A DNA stretch of 29,328 nucleotides from a virus. Numbering within the stretch: the first letter of the stretch is position 1; each line of letters starts with the position of its first letter. The stretch spans positions 1 through 29,328 of the IMG/VR virus record IMGVR_UViG_3300009420_003164; one strand, 5' to 3'. A model generated the notes under the pieces. That model was not told the origin of the DNA, searched no databases, and saw only the letters and a program-made list of their open reading frames with translations. Both the position numbers and the translations under genes were made by a program. Positions 1 through 6,629 of the stretch are shown one piece after another.

Positions 1-5
1 ACTTC

Positions 6-1805
6 TTGAAAAAGGATAAAGAACATACAGAAGAAAACAATCAAGAGATTCGTGAGAATGTTGAGAACTACAGAGAAAATTTAAAAGTAAAAGATTTTGT
101 TACTAAACCAATAGTGTCATTGGGTACAATGTCATTAAATGAAACAGAAGCAGAATTTTCTAATTCTGATTCTATGTCAAGGAACAATCACTTGTTTGTT
201 AAGATGATTACGATACGAGATGGTGCTGATGATAAGTCTTTGTTTAATGAGTTTGTTTATGTTGGTGATACTAAAATACCGAAGTTAATCTTTCGTACCG
301 AGATAGGAAGTTATACAAATAATGGAGATTTTATTCAATTAAATAAGTTTGTAAGGTTTTTCTTAAAAGGGAAAATAGATTTAAATACTTTCGAACCTGA
401 ACAAATGAGACATTATCAATACACTCGTTTTATGAGACAAATAAATCAGGCTAAAGAATTAGTCAATGAGTGTGAACCAAAATCTGATGAAGAAAGAATT
501 AATCTGTGTAACAACATATTAAATTTATATGAACAAACATTTGATAGAGCAGTAGATGAGATTAAAGTTGCAAGAACTACTAATCGTCAAGGAACTCCAA
601 ATATGTTTCCATATCATTTACAAAATAAACTATCAGATTTTATTTATGTAAATTATAATAAATTAAATTTTACAGATGAACAGCGAGTATTATTAGAAGA
701 TGTTTTAGTTGAAGCTTCAGGCAACTTAGGTGGATATCTTATTGATTGTAAATTCGAACCATCGGTGGATAATTTTAAGACTTGGTGTACTTGGATAAAT
801 AAAAGTTTAGGTGTAAAGAACCAAAACAATCGCGAGAAAAATTACGATGGCGGTAGTCTTAATATGGTTGAGGTAGAATGGAAAAATGCAATCGTAGATA
901 TATTTGATAGTGAAGGAGAACTTGGAGATATGATAGATGAGTTAGAATATTATCTAAGTAAAGAAAATAATTTTATTCTAACTTCAATGGAAAAGATTTC
1001 CAATTATATTCAGAATCACAGATCAATATCTTCAAACTTTTATCCTATTATGTTGATGGAAGAACAAAACAAACCACTAACAGATGATGAATATGCCTTA
1101 CTAAAAGTTCATACACAGATAGATAGTATTACTAAGAAATTATATCCAAGTTGGAACAAGTGGCAAGGTGAAATATTAAGGAAAGTACAAACAGGTACGA
1201 AGTCTCTTACACAAGTACTTAAAGAAGTATTGATATATAATGATCCAGAAAACGGTGATTGGTATGAAGAGGTTACACGAAGTATGATTTTTGATACATA
1301 TTCATCCGAAAAGAAGTGGTCATCTTTTTCTTTAGTAGATAAGTTGTTAGGATACTCTTCATTTACATATACAGAAAAGGGTGGATTGATAGATTTAATA
1401 TCTCAGTTTAAAGTTAATGATACAAAACTCCGTTCATGTGAACATTGGTTGGCTAAGTCATTGGATAAGATTTATGGATTAAAAGGTGCAAATATGTACT
1501 ATATGTTACGACCTGATAATGTAGAAAATAGTAATGATGATATAGAAACCAAATTAGAAAATAAATTTCAAGATTTACAAACAACATTACCAATAATTTA
1601 TGGAATGAATAATGGTAGTTTACGAGAAGAAATATCGGAAATAGTAGAAACCGTAGACTGGAAAAATACTTTTAATTTGAAAATGAAGAATATTGATTGG
1701 TTGACCGAAGTACGGAAAGGTTATGAAGGATTAGAAACTAACAATCTTTATAATCTAAGAAAGGAACAATTACAATTATGTATGGAAATGTTACATAATG
1801 GATAA
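6..1805 (+). CDS. Unrecognised 599-aa phage protein, possibly 5' truncated
   Basis: I do not recognise this protein. It is rich in charged residues and Asn, looks mostly helical and soluble, and shows no signal peptide, membrane segment or obvious catalytic motif. Residues 27-120 look more beta-rich, and the rest is a long helical region with several Trp. The first possible start is a TTG at the very edge of the window. The frame is also open upstream of it, so the true N-terminus may lie outside the window. Its 3' end overlaps the next gene, a PLP-dependent enzyme, by 8 bases, which suggests one operon and perhaps one pathway. That link is inference only. Confidence 0.6.
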   Translation: MKKDKEHTEENNQEIRENVENYRENLKVKDFVTKPIVSLGTMSLNETEAEFSNSDSMSRNNHLFVKMITIRDGADDKSLFNEFVYVGDTKIPKLIFRTEIGSYTNNGDFIQLNKFVRFFLKGKIDLNTFEPEQMRHYQYTRFMRQINQAKELVNECEPKSDEERINLCNNILNLYEQTFDRAVDEIKVARTTNRQGTPNMFPYHLQNKLSDFIYVNYNKLNFTDEQRVLLEDVLVEASGNLGGYLIDCKFEPSVDNFKTWCTWINKSLGVKNQNNREKNYDGGSLNMVEVEWKNAIVDIFDSEGELGDMIDELEYYLSKENNFILTSMEKISNYIQNHRSISSNFYPIMLMEEQNKPLTDDEYALLKVHTQIDSITKKLYPSWNKWQGEILRKVQTGTKSLTQVLKEVLIYNDPENGDWYEEVTRSMIFDTYSSEKKWSSFSLVDKLLGYSSFTYTEKGGLIDLISQFKVNDTKLRSCEHWLAKSLDKIYGLKGANMYYMLRPDNVENSNDDIETKLENKFQDLQTTLPIIYGMNNGSLREEISEIVETVDWKNTFNLKMKNIDWLTEVRKGYEGLETNNLYNLRKEQLQLCMEMLHNG

Positions 1806-2565
1806 TTTTTTAGATTATGGATATGATGACATTGTATGTCCTATTGATTTGGATTTACCAATCGTAGAAGAACACGATGGAATTAGAGTTGTTCGAGATG
1901 ACTTATTAGCTGGTGGAACTAAACGAAGAGCATTTACAATGTATGTTTCGTCAAGACCTGATGTAAAAGAGTTTGTTTACGCTTCACCACGACAAGGTTA
2001 TGCTCAATTATCTTTAGCTTATGCCTGTAGAGATATGGGTGTAAAGTGTACCGTTACCGTTCCTAAAGGAAAACGATATTGGTTAACTGATGAGGCAGAA
2101 AACTTAGGTTGTAAAATAATAGAAGTTCCGATGGGATATTTATCAAACATACAACATAAGGCCAGAGTTTATTGTGAAGAGAATGAATCTCATTTAATTC
2201 CATTTGGGGGAGACCATCCTGTTATTGTTGAGGCAATGTGTAGAGCAGGAATGAGTTTAGATTCTATTAAACATTTTGAACATCCAACGGAAGTTTGGAC
2301 AGTTATGAGTAGTGGAGTATTGAGTAGAGGATTACAGAAAGCATGGCCAAATGCTAAATTTTATGGTGTTCAAATAGGACACAACACAACAGAATTAGAA
2401 ATGGGAAGAGCGGAAACATTTCGTTCTAAATATAAATTTCAACAAGAGTGTAAAAAAGATGAGTTACCACCATTTCCAAGTTCATTAACTTACGATAGTA
2501 AGGCATGGACATTCATTAAAGAACACGCAACAGAAGGAGCCTTATTTTGGAATGTGGGAAAATAA
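1798..2565 (+). CDS. Fold-type II PLP-dependent enzyme (ACC deaminase / D-cysteine desulfhydrase-like)
   Basis: This is a probable pyridoxal-phosphate enzyme of the tryptophan-synthase-beta fold. The motif GGTKRRAF (residues 39-46) matches the GGNKxR element in which the lysine (here K42) forms the Schiff base. It is followed by an SPRQGYAQ loop (63-70), the Rossmann-like run LAYACRDMGVKCTVTVPKG, LIPFGGDHP near 133, and a phosphate-binding-like SSGVLSRGL (171-179). At 255 aa it is shorter than the usual 320-340 aa, so the C-terminal part is reduced. The substrate cannot be told from sequence. Overlapping neighbours (an unknown protein upstream, a glycosyltransferase-like protein downstream) make a role in nucleotide or DNA-base modification possible, but amino-acid metabolism is equally open. 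Confidence 0.75.
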   Translation: MDNFLDYGYDDIVCPIDLDLPIVEEHDGIRVVRDDLLAGGTKRRAFTMYVSSRPDVKEFVYASPRQGYAQLSLAYACRDMGVKCTVTVPKGKRYWLTDEAENLGCKIIEVPMGYLSNIQHKARVYCEENESHLIPFGGDHPVIVEAMCRAGMSLDSIKHFEHPTEVWTVMSSGVLSRGLQKAWPNAKFYGVQIGHNTTELEMGRAETFRSKYKFQQECKKDELPPFPSSLTYDSKAWTFIKEHATEGALFWNVGK

Positions 2566-3722
2566 CATTTGTTAGATTAAGAAATAGTGAATATTATAAA
2601 GGTGAACCATTAACTCAAATCGTGGATTCAATTTATCACTTGTGTAACAATTATATAAAGACACATACAGAATATCCAAATCCATATGATAGTTATAATG
2701 TTTCTTTACTTGAGATAGAAAAGAGTAGAAAAACTATTAGGAATATTGAAGCAATAGAACAATCTGATGTTTTGATTATCCCAACCGAATCGGAATTTGC
2801 ATATCACATATACGGTAGAATATCTAATATAATGTTGGGTAGGGGGTGGACAATGGTTCAAAATATTAGAGAGGGATTATTAAGAAATCCCAAACCAAGA
2901 AAAGTTATTTTACTTTCAAGTGATAAGGCTGATACTATAGATTTATTTAAAGAAAGAGTGTTTCATGATATACCAGATTTAACATTTTACAGAATAGATG
3001 AAAGTGAATTTCCAGGGGGAGTTCATCATTTAAAATATTTAAACATTAAAAAATTAAATCTCGATACCAGTAAGAAAAAAGATTTTGGTTATTGGGGCAC
3101 ATCAAAAAGATTTAAAATAGATTTGACTTCAGAGGAAAAGGAAATAGGCATTAAAGATTGGTATGATAATGAAACTCATGAGTTAACACAAAGTTCAAAT
3201 ACAAATAAGAATTATCTTAAAGAGAGAATGAAAATAAATATGTTGAAGGGAGTTCCTTCTGAAGATGAGCGACATATTATATTAAAACAAATTTATAAAG
3301 ATGAAAGTATAAGTAATAATTTAATTGGTTATTTTGATGGTTTTAAATACACACATAAATTCGATAAAAAAATGACAAACATTTTACCACACATCGCTGA
3401 ATGTAAAACTACTTTATGTTTTAATTGGCCAGGACAAGAAGAACATTTGACTTCAAGATATAATGAGGCATTAGGTTGTGATGTAATTCCGTTAGTGTGG
3501 AAAGATTATGATTGTAATAATCAATTGGTTTATTCTGATTGGCAAAGGTGTTATTCTTTTGAAGATATTAAAAGAAAGTGTTTGGAATTGTCAGATAATC
3601 ATGTTAGATTACTACACTTAAATGAAATAAAAAATAAGTATTTAGAATCTACTAAAGATTTAAAACATTATGAAGAATTATTCAATAAAAAATTAAATGA
3701 AAAACTAAACAATGGAGATTAG
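2547..3722 (+). CDS. Putative GT-B-like glycosyltransferase
   Basis: This 391-aa protein is only weakly recognised. The C-terminal stretch with TSRYNEALGCDVIPLVW resembles the donor-sugar-binding motif of GT-B glycosyltransferases (CgeB-like and related), in which an Arg and a Glu-Ala precede a Gly and a hydrophobic strand. The N-terminal half has Rossmann-like strands (SDVLIIPTES, RKVILLSSDK). The start is TTG at 2547, supported by AGAAGGAG ending 7 bases upstream and by the lack of a better in-frame start. It overlaps the PLP gene by 19 bases. If correct, it could glycosylate modified DNA bases or a surface polysaccharide. No DNA-binding region is evident, and another nucleotide-binding fold is possible. 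Confidence 0.4.
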   Translation: MECGKITFVRLRNSEYYKGEPLTQIVDSIYHLCNNYIKTHTEYPNPYDSYNVSLLEIEKSRKTIRNIEAIEQSDVLIIPTESEFAYHIYGRISNIMLGRGWTMVQNIREGLLRNPKPRKVILLSSDKADTIDLFKERVFHDIPDLTFYRIDESEFPGGVHHLKYLNIKKLNLDTSKKKDFGYWGTSKRFKIDLTSEEKEIGIKDWYDNETHELTQSSNTNKNYLKERMKINMLKGVPSEDERHIILKQIYKDESISNNLIGYFDGFKYTHKFDKKMTNILPHIAECKTTLCFNWPGQEEHLTSRYNEALGCDVIPLVWKDYDCNNQLVYSDWQRCYSFEDIKRKCLELSDNHVRLLHLNEIKNKYLESTKDLKHYEELFNKKLNEKLNNGD

Positions 3723-3725
3723 AAA

Positions 3726-4505
3726 ATGAAACAGTTAACACCCGAACAAATCCAAGATAATTGGATTAAACTTCGCGAACTACTAAGTATTACATTTAGT
3801 GGTGAACGATTGGAAAAGTTAAATCAAATGTATGATTACTTTGAAGATAGAATGTGTATAGCTCCTGCAAGTGGTAAAGAACATTATCACAATGCATTTG
3901 TAGGTGGTTATGTAGAGCATGTACTTCATGTAACTGATTTAGCTGTAAAAATAAATAAGTTGTGGAAAGAAAACGGAGCATCAATAAATTATACTGATGA
4001 AGAACTTGTTTTCGCAGCTATACATCATGACTTAGGTAAAGTTGGTGATTTAGAAAATGATTATTATGTACCAAACGAATCAGATTGGCATCGTAAGAAT
4101 CAAGGATTAATCTATAAACACGGCGAAGACCTTCAGTTCATGACAGTTACAGATAGAGCAATCTTTCTGTTAAATCACTTTGGAGTTAAGTATTCCGAGA
4201 AGGAATATATTGGTTTGAGATTAACCGATGGATTGTATGAAGAAGCAAATAAAAGTTATTATATTGGTTATCAACCATCAAGAAGTTTGAAATCAAATAT
4301 TGCTTATGTTCTTCATCAAGCAGATTCTATGGCAACACACATTGAATATGATGAGTGGAAACATGGAGAACAAAAGAGTAGAAAAGAAGTAAACAAAAAA
4401 GTCATCAATATCAAAAAGGCAGTTGCAACAGAAGTTGAAACTAAATTAACTTCTAATGATAATGCTAAGGATTTATTTGATGAGTTGTTTGGAGATACAA
4501 AATGA
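3726..4505 (+). CDS. HD-domain metal-dependent phosphohydrolase
   Basis: The four metal ligands of the HD superfamily are visible in order: H65 in GGYVEHVLHV, H101-D102 in AAIHHDLGKVGD, and D200 in VLHQADSMATH. A further conserved-looking His lies at 151 in LLNHFG. Such enzymes hydrolyse phosphomonoesters or phosphodiesters of nucleotides, often dNMPs, dNTPs or cyclic nucleotides, using two metals. The length (259 aa) suits a single-domain cytoplasmic enzyme. A good Shine-Dalgarno (GGAG) lies 7 bases before the ATG, and the end overlaps the next gene in an ATGA junction. The substrate is unknown. The position in an early/middle-type operon beside a PLP enzyme and a sigma factor would suit nucleotide-pool control. 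Confidence 0.85.
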   Translation: MKQLTPEQIQDNWIKLRELLSITFSGERLEKLNQMYDYFEDRMCIAPASGKEHYHNAFVGGYVEHVLHVTDLAVKINKLWKENGASINYTDEELVFAAIHHDLGKVGDLENDYYVPNESDWHRKNQGLIYKHGEDLQFMTVTDRAIFLLNHFGVKYSEKEYIGLRLTDGLYEEANKSYYIGYQPSRSLKSNIAYVLHQADSMATHIEYDEWKHGEQKSRKEVNKKVINIKKAVATEVETKLTSNDNAKDLFDELFGDTK

Positions 4506-4762
4506 TATTAGAAATACTATTAGGTATTACAATAATTTTATCTATAGTACTTGGTTGGACAACATACAATCAATTACAAAAGGTAGAACGATTAGAAGAT
4601 TGGGTAGAAGAGTATTCTCAAAGAATAACCGATACTAAAACAGCAATGAATCTATTAGATAACGAGGGAAAGTTTGAATCTGATGATGAGATTGGAACTG
4701 TTTTCGAGGGAATAAAAACAGTAATAGATGACTTAAATCAAATAACAGAAAAGGATATTTAA
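4502..4762 (+). CDS. Small membrane-anchored protein, function unknown
   Basis: This is an 86-aa protein with one N-terminal membrane segment (about residues 2-22, LEILLGITIILSIVLGW) followed by an amphipathic helical tail rich in Glu, Asp and Lys. That gives an N-anchored single-pass topology. It overlaps the HD gene by 4 bases (ATGA) and ends just before the sigma-factor gene, so it is co-transcribed with both. An overlapping frame at 4456-4638 is less plausible, because it lacks a ribosome site and conserved-looking content. No function can be assigned. Small anchored proteins in this position could affect the host membrane or exclude superinfecting phage, but nothing in the sequence decides it. 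Confidence 0.7.
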   Translation: MILEILLGITIILSIVLGWTTYNQLQKVERLEDWVEEYSQRITDTKTAMNLLDNEGKFESDDEIGTVFEGIKTVIDDLNQITEKDI

Positions 4763-4763
4763 T

Positions 4764-5498
4764 ATGCCAAGAAAAGCAAAAAAATCATCACCACGATATT
4801 ATTTTCATCAAGGTACTGAAAATGCAATCATAAGACACAATAAAGAAAATCGTCCGTATATGCGGGAGAGGATTTATAATGAACACATTCGTACACCATT
4901 TGAGAAATTGGCAGAGAATATCATCCATACATTTAAGTTTTATTACTTTGATGTACCGAGTTCAGATGTCGTGCATGAGGTGGTTAGCTTCCTTTATATG
5001 AACATGCATAAGTTCGCTGAGGGTAAGGGTAAGGCCTTTTCATACTTCAGTATTGTTGCTAAGAATTATTTAATTCTACACAATAATAATAATTACAAAC
5101 GATTAAAACAACACGATAGTGAAGAGGTTACTGATTATAAACGAGATGCAATGACAGAAGAATCTACAAAGAATAATCGTGAAGTTAAAGTTGAATACTT
5201 AGATCAATTAGCTGATTACTGGAGAAATAATCTTACTACTGTTTTTAAACGGAAGAAAGATTTAGATGTTGCAAATGCTGTTGTTGAGTTGATTGATATG
5301 AAAGATAATATTGATAACTTTAATAAGAAAGCTTTGTATATTTTGATTCGTGAAATGACAGATTCTAATACACAACATATTACGAGAGTGATTAATGTGA
5401 TGAAGAAACACCACAATCAGTTACAGAAATCTTATCTTGCTACTGGTTCTATCGAGACTCGATGGACAGGTAGTTGGTTTAATCAACCAAGAAAATAA
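4764..5498 (+). CDS. 55: Late-transcription sigma factor, T4 gp55-like
   Basis: This 244-aa protein resembles the T4 gp55 family, which replaces host sigma-70 on RNA polymerase to direct late transcription, in T4 together with the sliding clamp and gp33. The recognisable part is the sigma region-2-like segment around residues 45-115 (IYNEHIRTPFEKLAENIIHT, then FYYFDVPSSDVVHEVVSFLY, then GKGKAFSYFSIVAKNYLI). The N-terminus is basic (MPRKAKKSSPRYYFHQ). T4 gp55 is about 185 aa, so this one is longer. The C-terminal half is helical and basic (VMKKHHNQLQKS), where the T4 protein binds the clamp, though I see no clear clamp-binding tail. An AAGGAT site precedes the ATG. The TATTTAT motifs elsewhere in the window are candidate targets. 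Confidence 0.85.
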   Translation: MPRKAKKSSPRYYFHQGTENAIIRHNKENRPYMRERIYNEHIRTPFEKLAENIIHTFKFYYFDVPSSDVVHEVVSFLYMNMHKFAEGKGKAFSYFSIVAKNYLILHNNNNYKRLKQHDSEEVTDYKRDAMTEESTKNNREVKVEYLDQLADYWRNNLTTVFKRKKDLDVANAVVELIDMKDNIDNFNKKALYILIREMTDSNTQHITRVINVMKKHHNQLQKSYLATGSIETRWTGSWFNQPRK

Positions 5499-5510
5499 AA
5501 AAGTATAGGC

Positions 5511-5549
5511 AAAAAAAAAGGGAAATAAATTAATTTTTCCCTTTTTTTT
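5511..5549. terminator. Bidirectional rho-independent terminator
   Basis: A near-perfect inverted repeat: AAAAAAAAGGGAAA (5512-5525), a 10-base A/T loop, then TTTCCCTTTTTTTT (5536-5549). It gives a hairpin with a U-tract read from either strand. It sits between the convergent ends of the sigma-factor gene (plus) and the Lys-rich secreted protein gene (minus), where a shared terminator is expected. Confidence 0.85.
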
Positions 5550-5556
5550 GTTTATA

Positions 5557-5754
5557 CTATTTACTTCCAATAAATTTAGAAAAGAAACCTTTTTTCTTCT
5601 TTTTACCTTTTTTGGAAATTTTCTTCTTCTTACCTTTTTTCTTTTTCTTTATCTCTTCCATACCAGCCTTTTCACTATAATCCATCGATGATAGTGTAGG
5701 TACTGCTCCAAAGAAAATAAAAAGTGAAAGGATACCAGTTAGTATAGTTTTCAT
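5557..5754 (-). CDS. Small secreted lysine-rich protein
   Basis: This 65-aa protein has a Sec-type signal peptide (MKTILTGILSLFIFFGAVPT) and a very basic tail with runs such as KKKKKGKKKKISKKGKKKKK, ending GFFSKFIGSK. The start chosen is the ATG at 5754, because TGGAG lies 5-7 bases upstream. A longer in-frame ATG at 5766 lies within that ribosome site. It has its own candidate promoter (5775-5787) and a terminator after its end, so it is an independent minus-strand unit. After export it would be a short polycation able to bind lipopolysaccharide, membrane phospholipid or nucleic acid. No family is recognised. Roles in lysis or in surface charge are guesses. Confidence 0.65.
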   Translation of the reverse strand: MKTILTGILSLFIFFGAVPTLSSMDYSEKAGMEEIKKKKKGKKKKISKKGKKKKKGFFSKFIGSK

Positions 5755-5774
5755 AATATGCTCCATCGAACTGT

Positions 5775-5787
5775 TATATATAAATAG
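5775..5787 (-). promoter_or_regulatory. Candidate late promoter (TATTTAT motif) for the Lys-rich protein gene
   Basis: On the minus strand the sequence reads CTATTTATATATA, fitting the 13-base consensus MTATTTATHWWYR shared by seven intergenic regions here. It ends about 20 bases before the start codon at 5754. If it acts like a T4 late promoter (a -10-type element), the leader would be short and would still hold the GGAG ribosome site. Confidence 0.5.
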
Positions 5788-5796
5788 AAAAGGGCA

Positions 5797-5829
5797 TAAA
5801 AAAAGGGGGCCATTTACAACGACCCCCTT
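5797..5829 (-). terminator. Rho-independent terminator of the small membrane protein gene
   Basis: The minus strand reads AAGGGGGTC, a 9-base loop, GGCCCCCTT, then more T residues. The 9-bp stem includes one G-T pair, and the U-tract is strong. It follows the stop codon at 5851-5853 by about 20 bases. It separates this gene from the next minus-strand gene, which has its own promoter motif. Confidence 0.85.
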
Positions 5830-5850
5830 AGTTATCTATCCGATATAGTA

Positions 5851-6072
5851 CTACTTACGGAATAAACCCACCAACACCAACAATGCGACGAGTCCAGCGA
5901 AACCCGATTCGCCGAAACTGTTTATGATGGATGTCAGGTTACCTATAACATTAACGCCGAAGATACCACTACCGAAAATGACTTCGGAAACGGCACCAAT
6001 GGCTACAAAGGATAAAAGTAAATGAGCAATGTCATCAACCCATCCCCTTACGAGTGCTATGATTTCCTTCAT
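5851..6072 (-). CDS. Small two-helix membrane protein (holin-like or virion membrane protein)
   Basis: This 73-aa hydrophobic protein has two probable membrane segments (about residues 16-36, AHLLLSFVAIGAVSEVIFGS, and 57-71, SGFAGLVALLVLVGLF), an amphipathic N-terminus with WVDD, and a short basic end (RK). A GGGAG site lies 9 bases before the ATG. A long leader (about 100 bases) with two hairpins separates it from its candidate promoter at 6169-6181, and a strong terminator follows. The base composition is visibly higher in GC than its neighbours, with codons such as GCG and CCG, which could reflect high expression or separate ancestry. Size and topology allow a holin, an exclusion protein or a small coat-like protein. 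None can be chosen from sequence. Confidence 0.7.
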   Translation of the reverse strand: MKEIIALVRGWVDDIAHLLLSFVAIGAVSEVIFGSGIFGVNVIGNLTSIINSFGESGFAGLVALLVLVGLFRK

Positions 6073-6101
6073 GGTTTTTATCTCCCGTTAGTTATCAATT
6101 A

Positions 6102-6157
6102 GTCGGATTTTATATCCGACAGTAATAACTATAGTATATATTTCAAAAAATGAAATA
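6102..6157 (-). promoter_or_regulatory. Tandem hairpins in the leader of the small membrane protein gene
   Basis: Two perfect 7-bp inverted repeats, each with a 5-base loop, lie between the divergent genes: GTCGGAT (6102-6108) with ATCCGAC (6114-6120), and TATTTCA (6139-6145) with TGAAATA (6151-6157). Neither has a following U-tract, so they are not ordinary terminators. In a minus-strand transcript from 6169-6181 both would fold in the 5' leader, where they could stabilise the mRNA or control translation. They could instead be protein-binding palindromes. Confidence 0.45.
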
Positions 6158-6168
6158 GTATATACAGT

Positions 6169-6181
6169 TGTATATAAATAT
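6169..6181 (-). promoter_or_regulatory. Candidate late promoter (TATTTAT motif) for the small membrane protein gene
   Basis: The minus strand reads ATATTTATATACA, matching the shared consensus. The overlapping plus-strand bases 6173-6180 read TATAAATA, identical to the T4 late-promoter core, so the site could also fire rightward toward the baseplate operon. The leftward leader would be about 100 bases. Confidence 0.4.
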
Positions 6182-6205
6182 ATATCCCTATTTTTCAATA
6201 TTTTA

Positions 6206-6218
6206 ATATTTATTATTG
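6206..6218 (+). promoter_or_regulatory. Candidate late promoter (TATTTAT motif) of the baseplate operon
   Basis: ATATTTATTATTG lies 30 bases before the ATG at 6249. It shares 15 consecutive bases (TTTTAATATTTATTA) with the motif upstream of the secreted-protein gene at 21196. Orientation and spacing suit a promoter for the operon from 6249 to 17661. Confidence 0.5.
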
Positions 6219-6248
6219 AATCTAATTCAATCACAAATAGGTAATAAT

Positions 6249-6629
6249 ATGGCAATCGATTTTGAAGTTTTCGAGGGGAAATCCCTTTCAGATGTTTTTA
6301 AAGATATTTATGATAATTCAGTAACTAATAAAAAACAGTTAGAAGTGTTGATGAAAGAAGTTGTTGGGTTTATCAAAGATGGTGATACAGCTGTGCAAAT
6401 AATTCCAATGCTAAAAGAGTATTTGGAAATCAATGTAAAGAATGATGAACAATTAGTTAAGTTGGCAACAATAGTTCAGAGGTTGGCTACTGCTTCTAAA
6501 CAGGGTGATAGTGATGAAGAATTCGGGTTATCTGATAAAGAGAAAGAACAATTGATGACAAGTATAGAACATACTGTAAGTGAATTACAGGATCATTCGG
6601 ACAATATAACGGCCAAGTTAGATAATTAA
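6249..6629 (+). CDS. Small helical protein opening the baseplate operon
   Basis: This 126-aa acidic protein is probably all helical and has no cysteine, signal peptide or membrane segment. The start chosen is ATG at 6249 (MAIDFEVFEGKSLSDVFKDI) rather than the in-frame TTG at 6216. The ATG has an AGG site about 8 bases upstream and the product then starts at a natural domain edge. It is the first gene downstream of a candidate late promoter and runs directly into the spike gene. Position suggests a small virion or assembly protein, perhaps a chaperone for the following hub or spike protein. I do not recognise a family. Confidence 0.75.
   Translation: MAIDFEVFEGKSLSDVFKDIYDNSVTNKKQLEVLMKEVVGFIKDGDTAVQIIPMLKEYLEINVKNDEQLVKLATIVQRLATASKQGDSDEEFGLSDKEKEQLMTSIEHTVSELQDHSDNITAKLDN

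Noticed and set aside
4456-4638. 60-aa plus-strand frame overlapping the HD and small membrane genes
   Set aside because: The frame at 4502-4762 has a good start, an ATGA junction and a clear membrane segment, whereas this one starts inside the HD gene and shows only basic random-looking sequence.
6173-6180. Plus-strand TATAAATA identical to the T4 late promoter, as the main promoter of the baseplate operon
   Set aside because: The same bases read as the TATTTAT motif on the minus strand, and a second plus-oriented TATTTAT site (6206-6218) lies at a better distance from ATG 6249. It cannot be excluded, but I did not list it separately.
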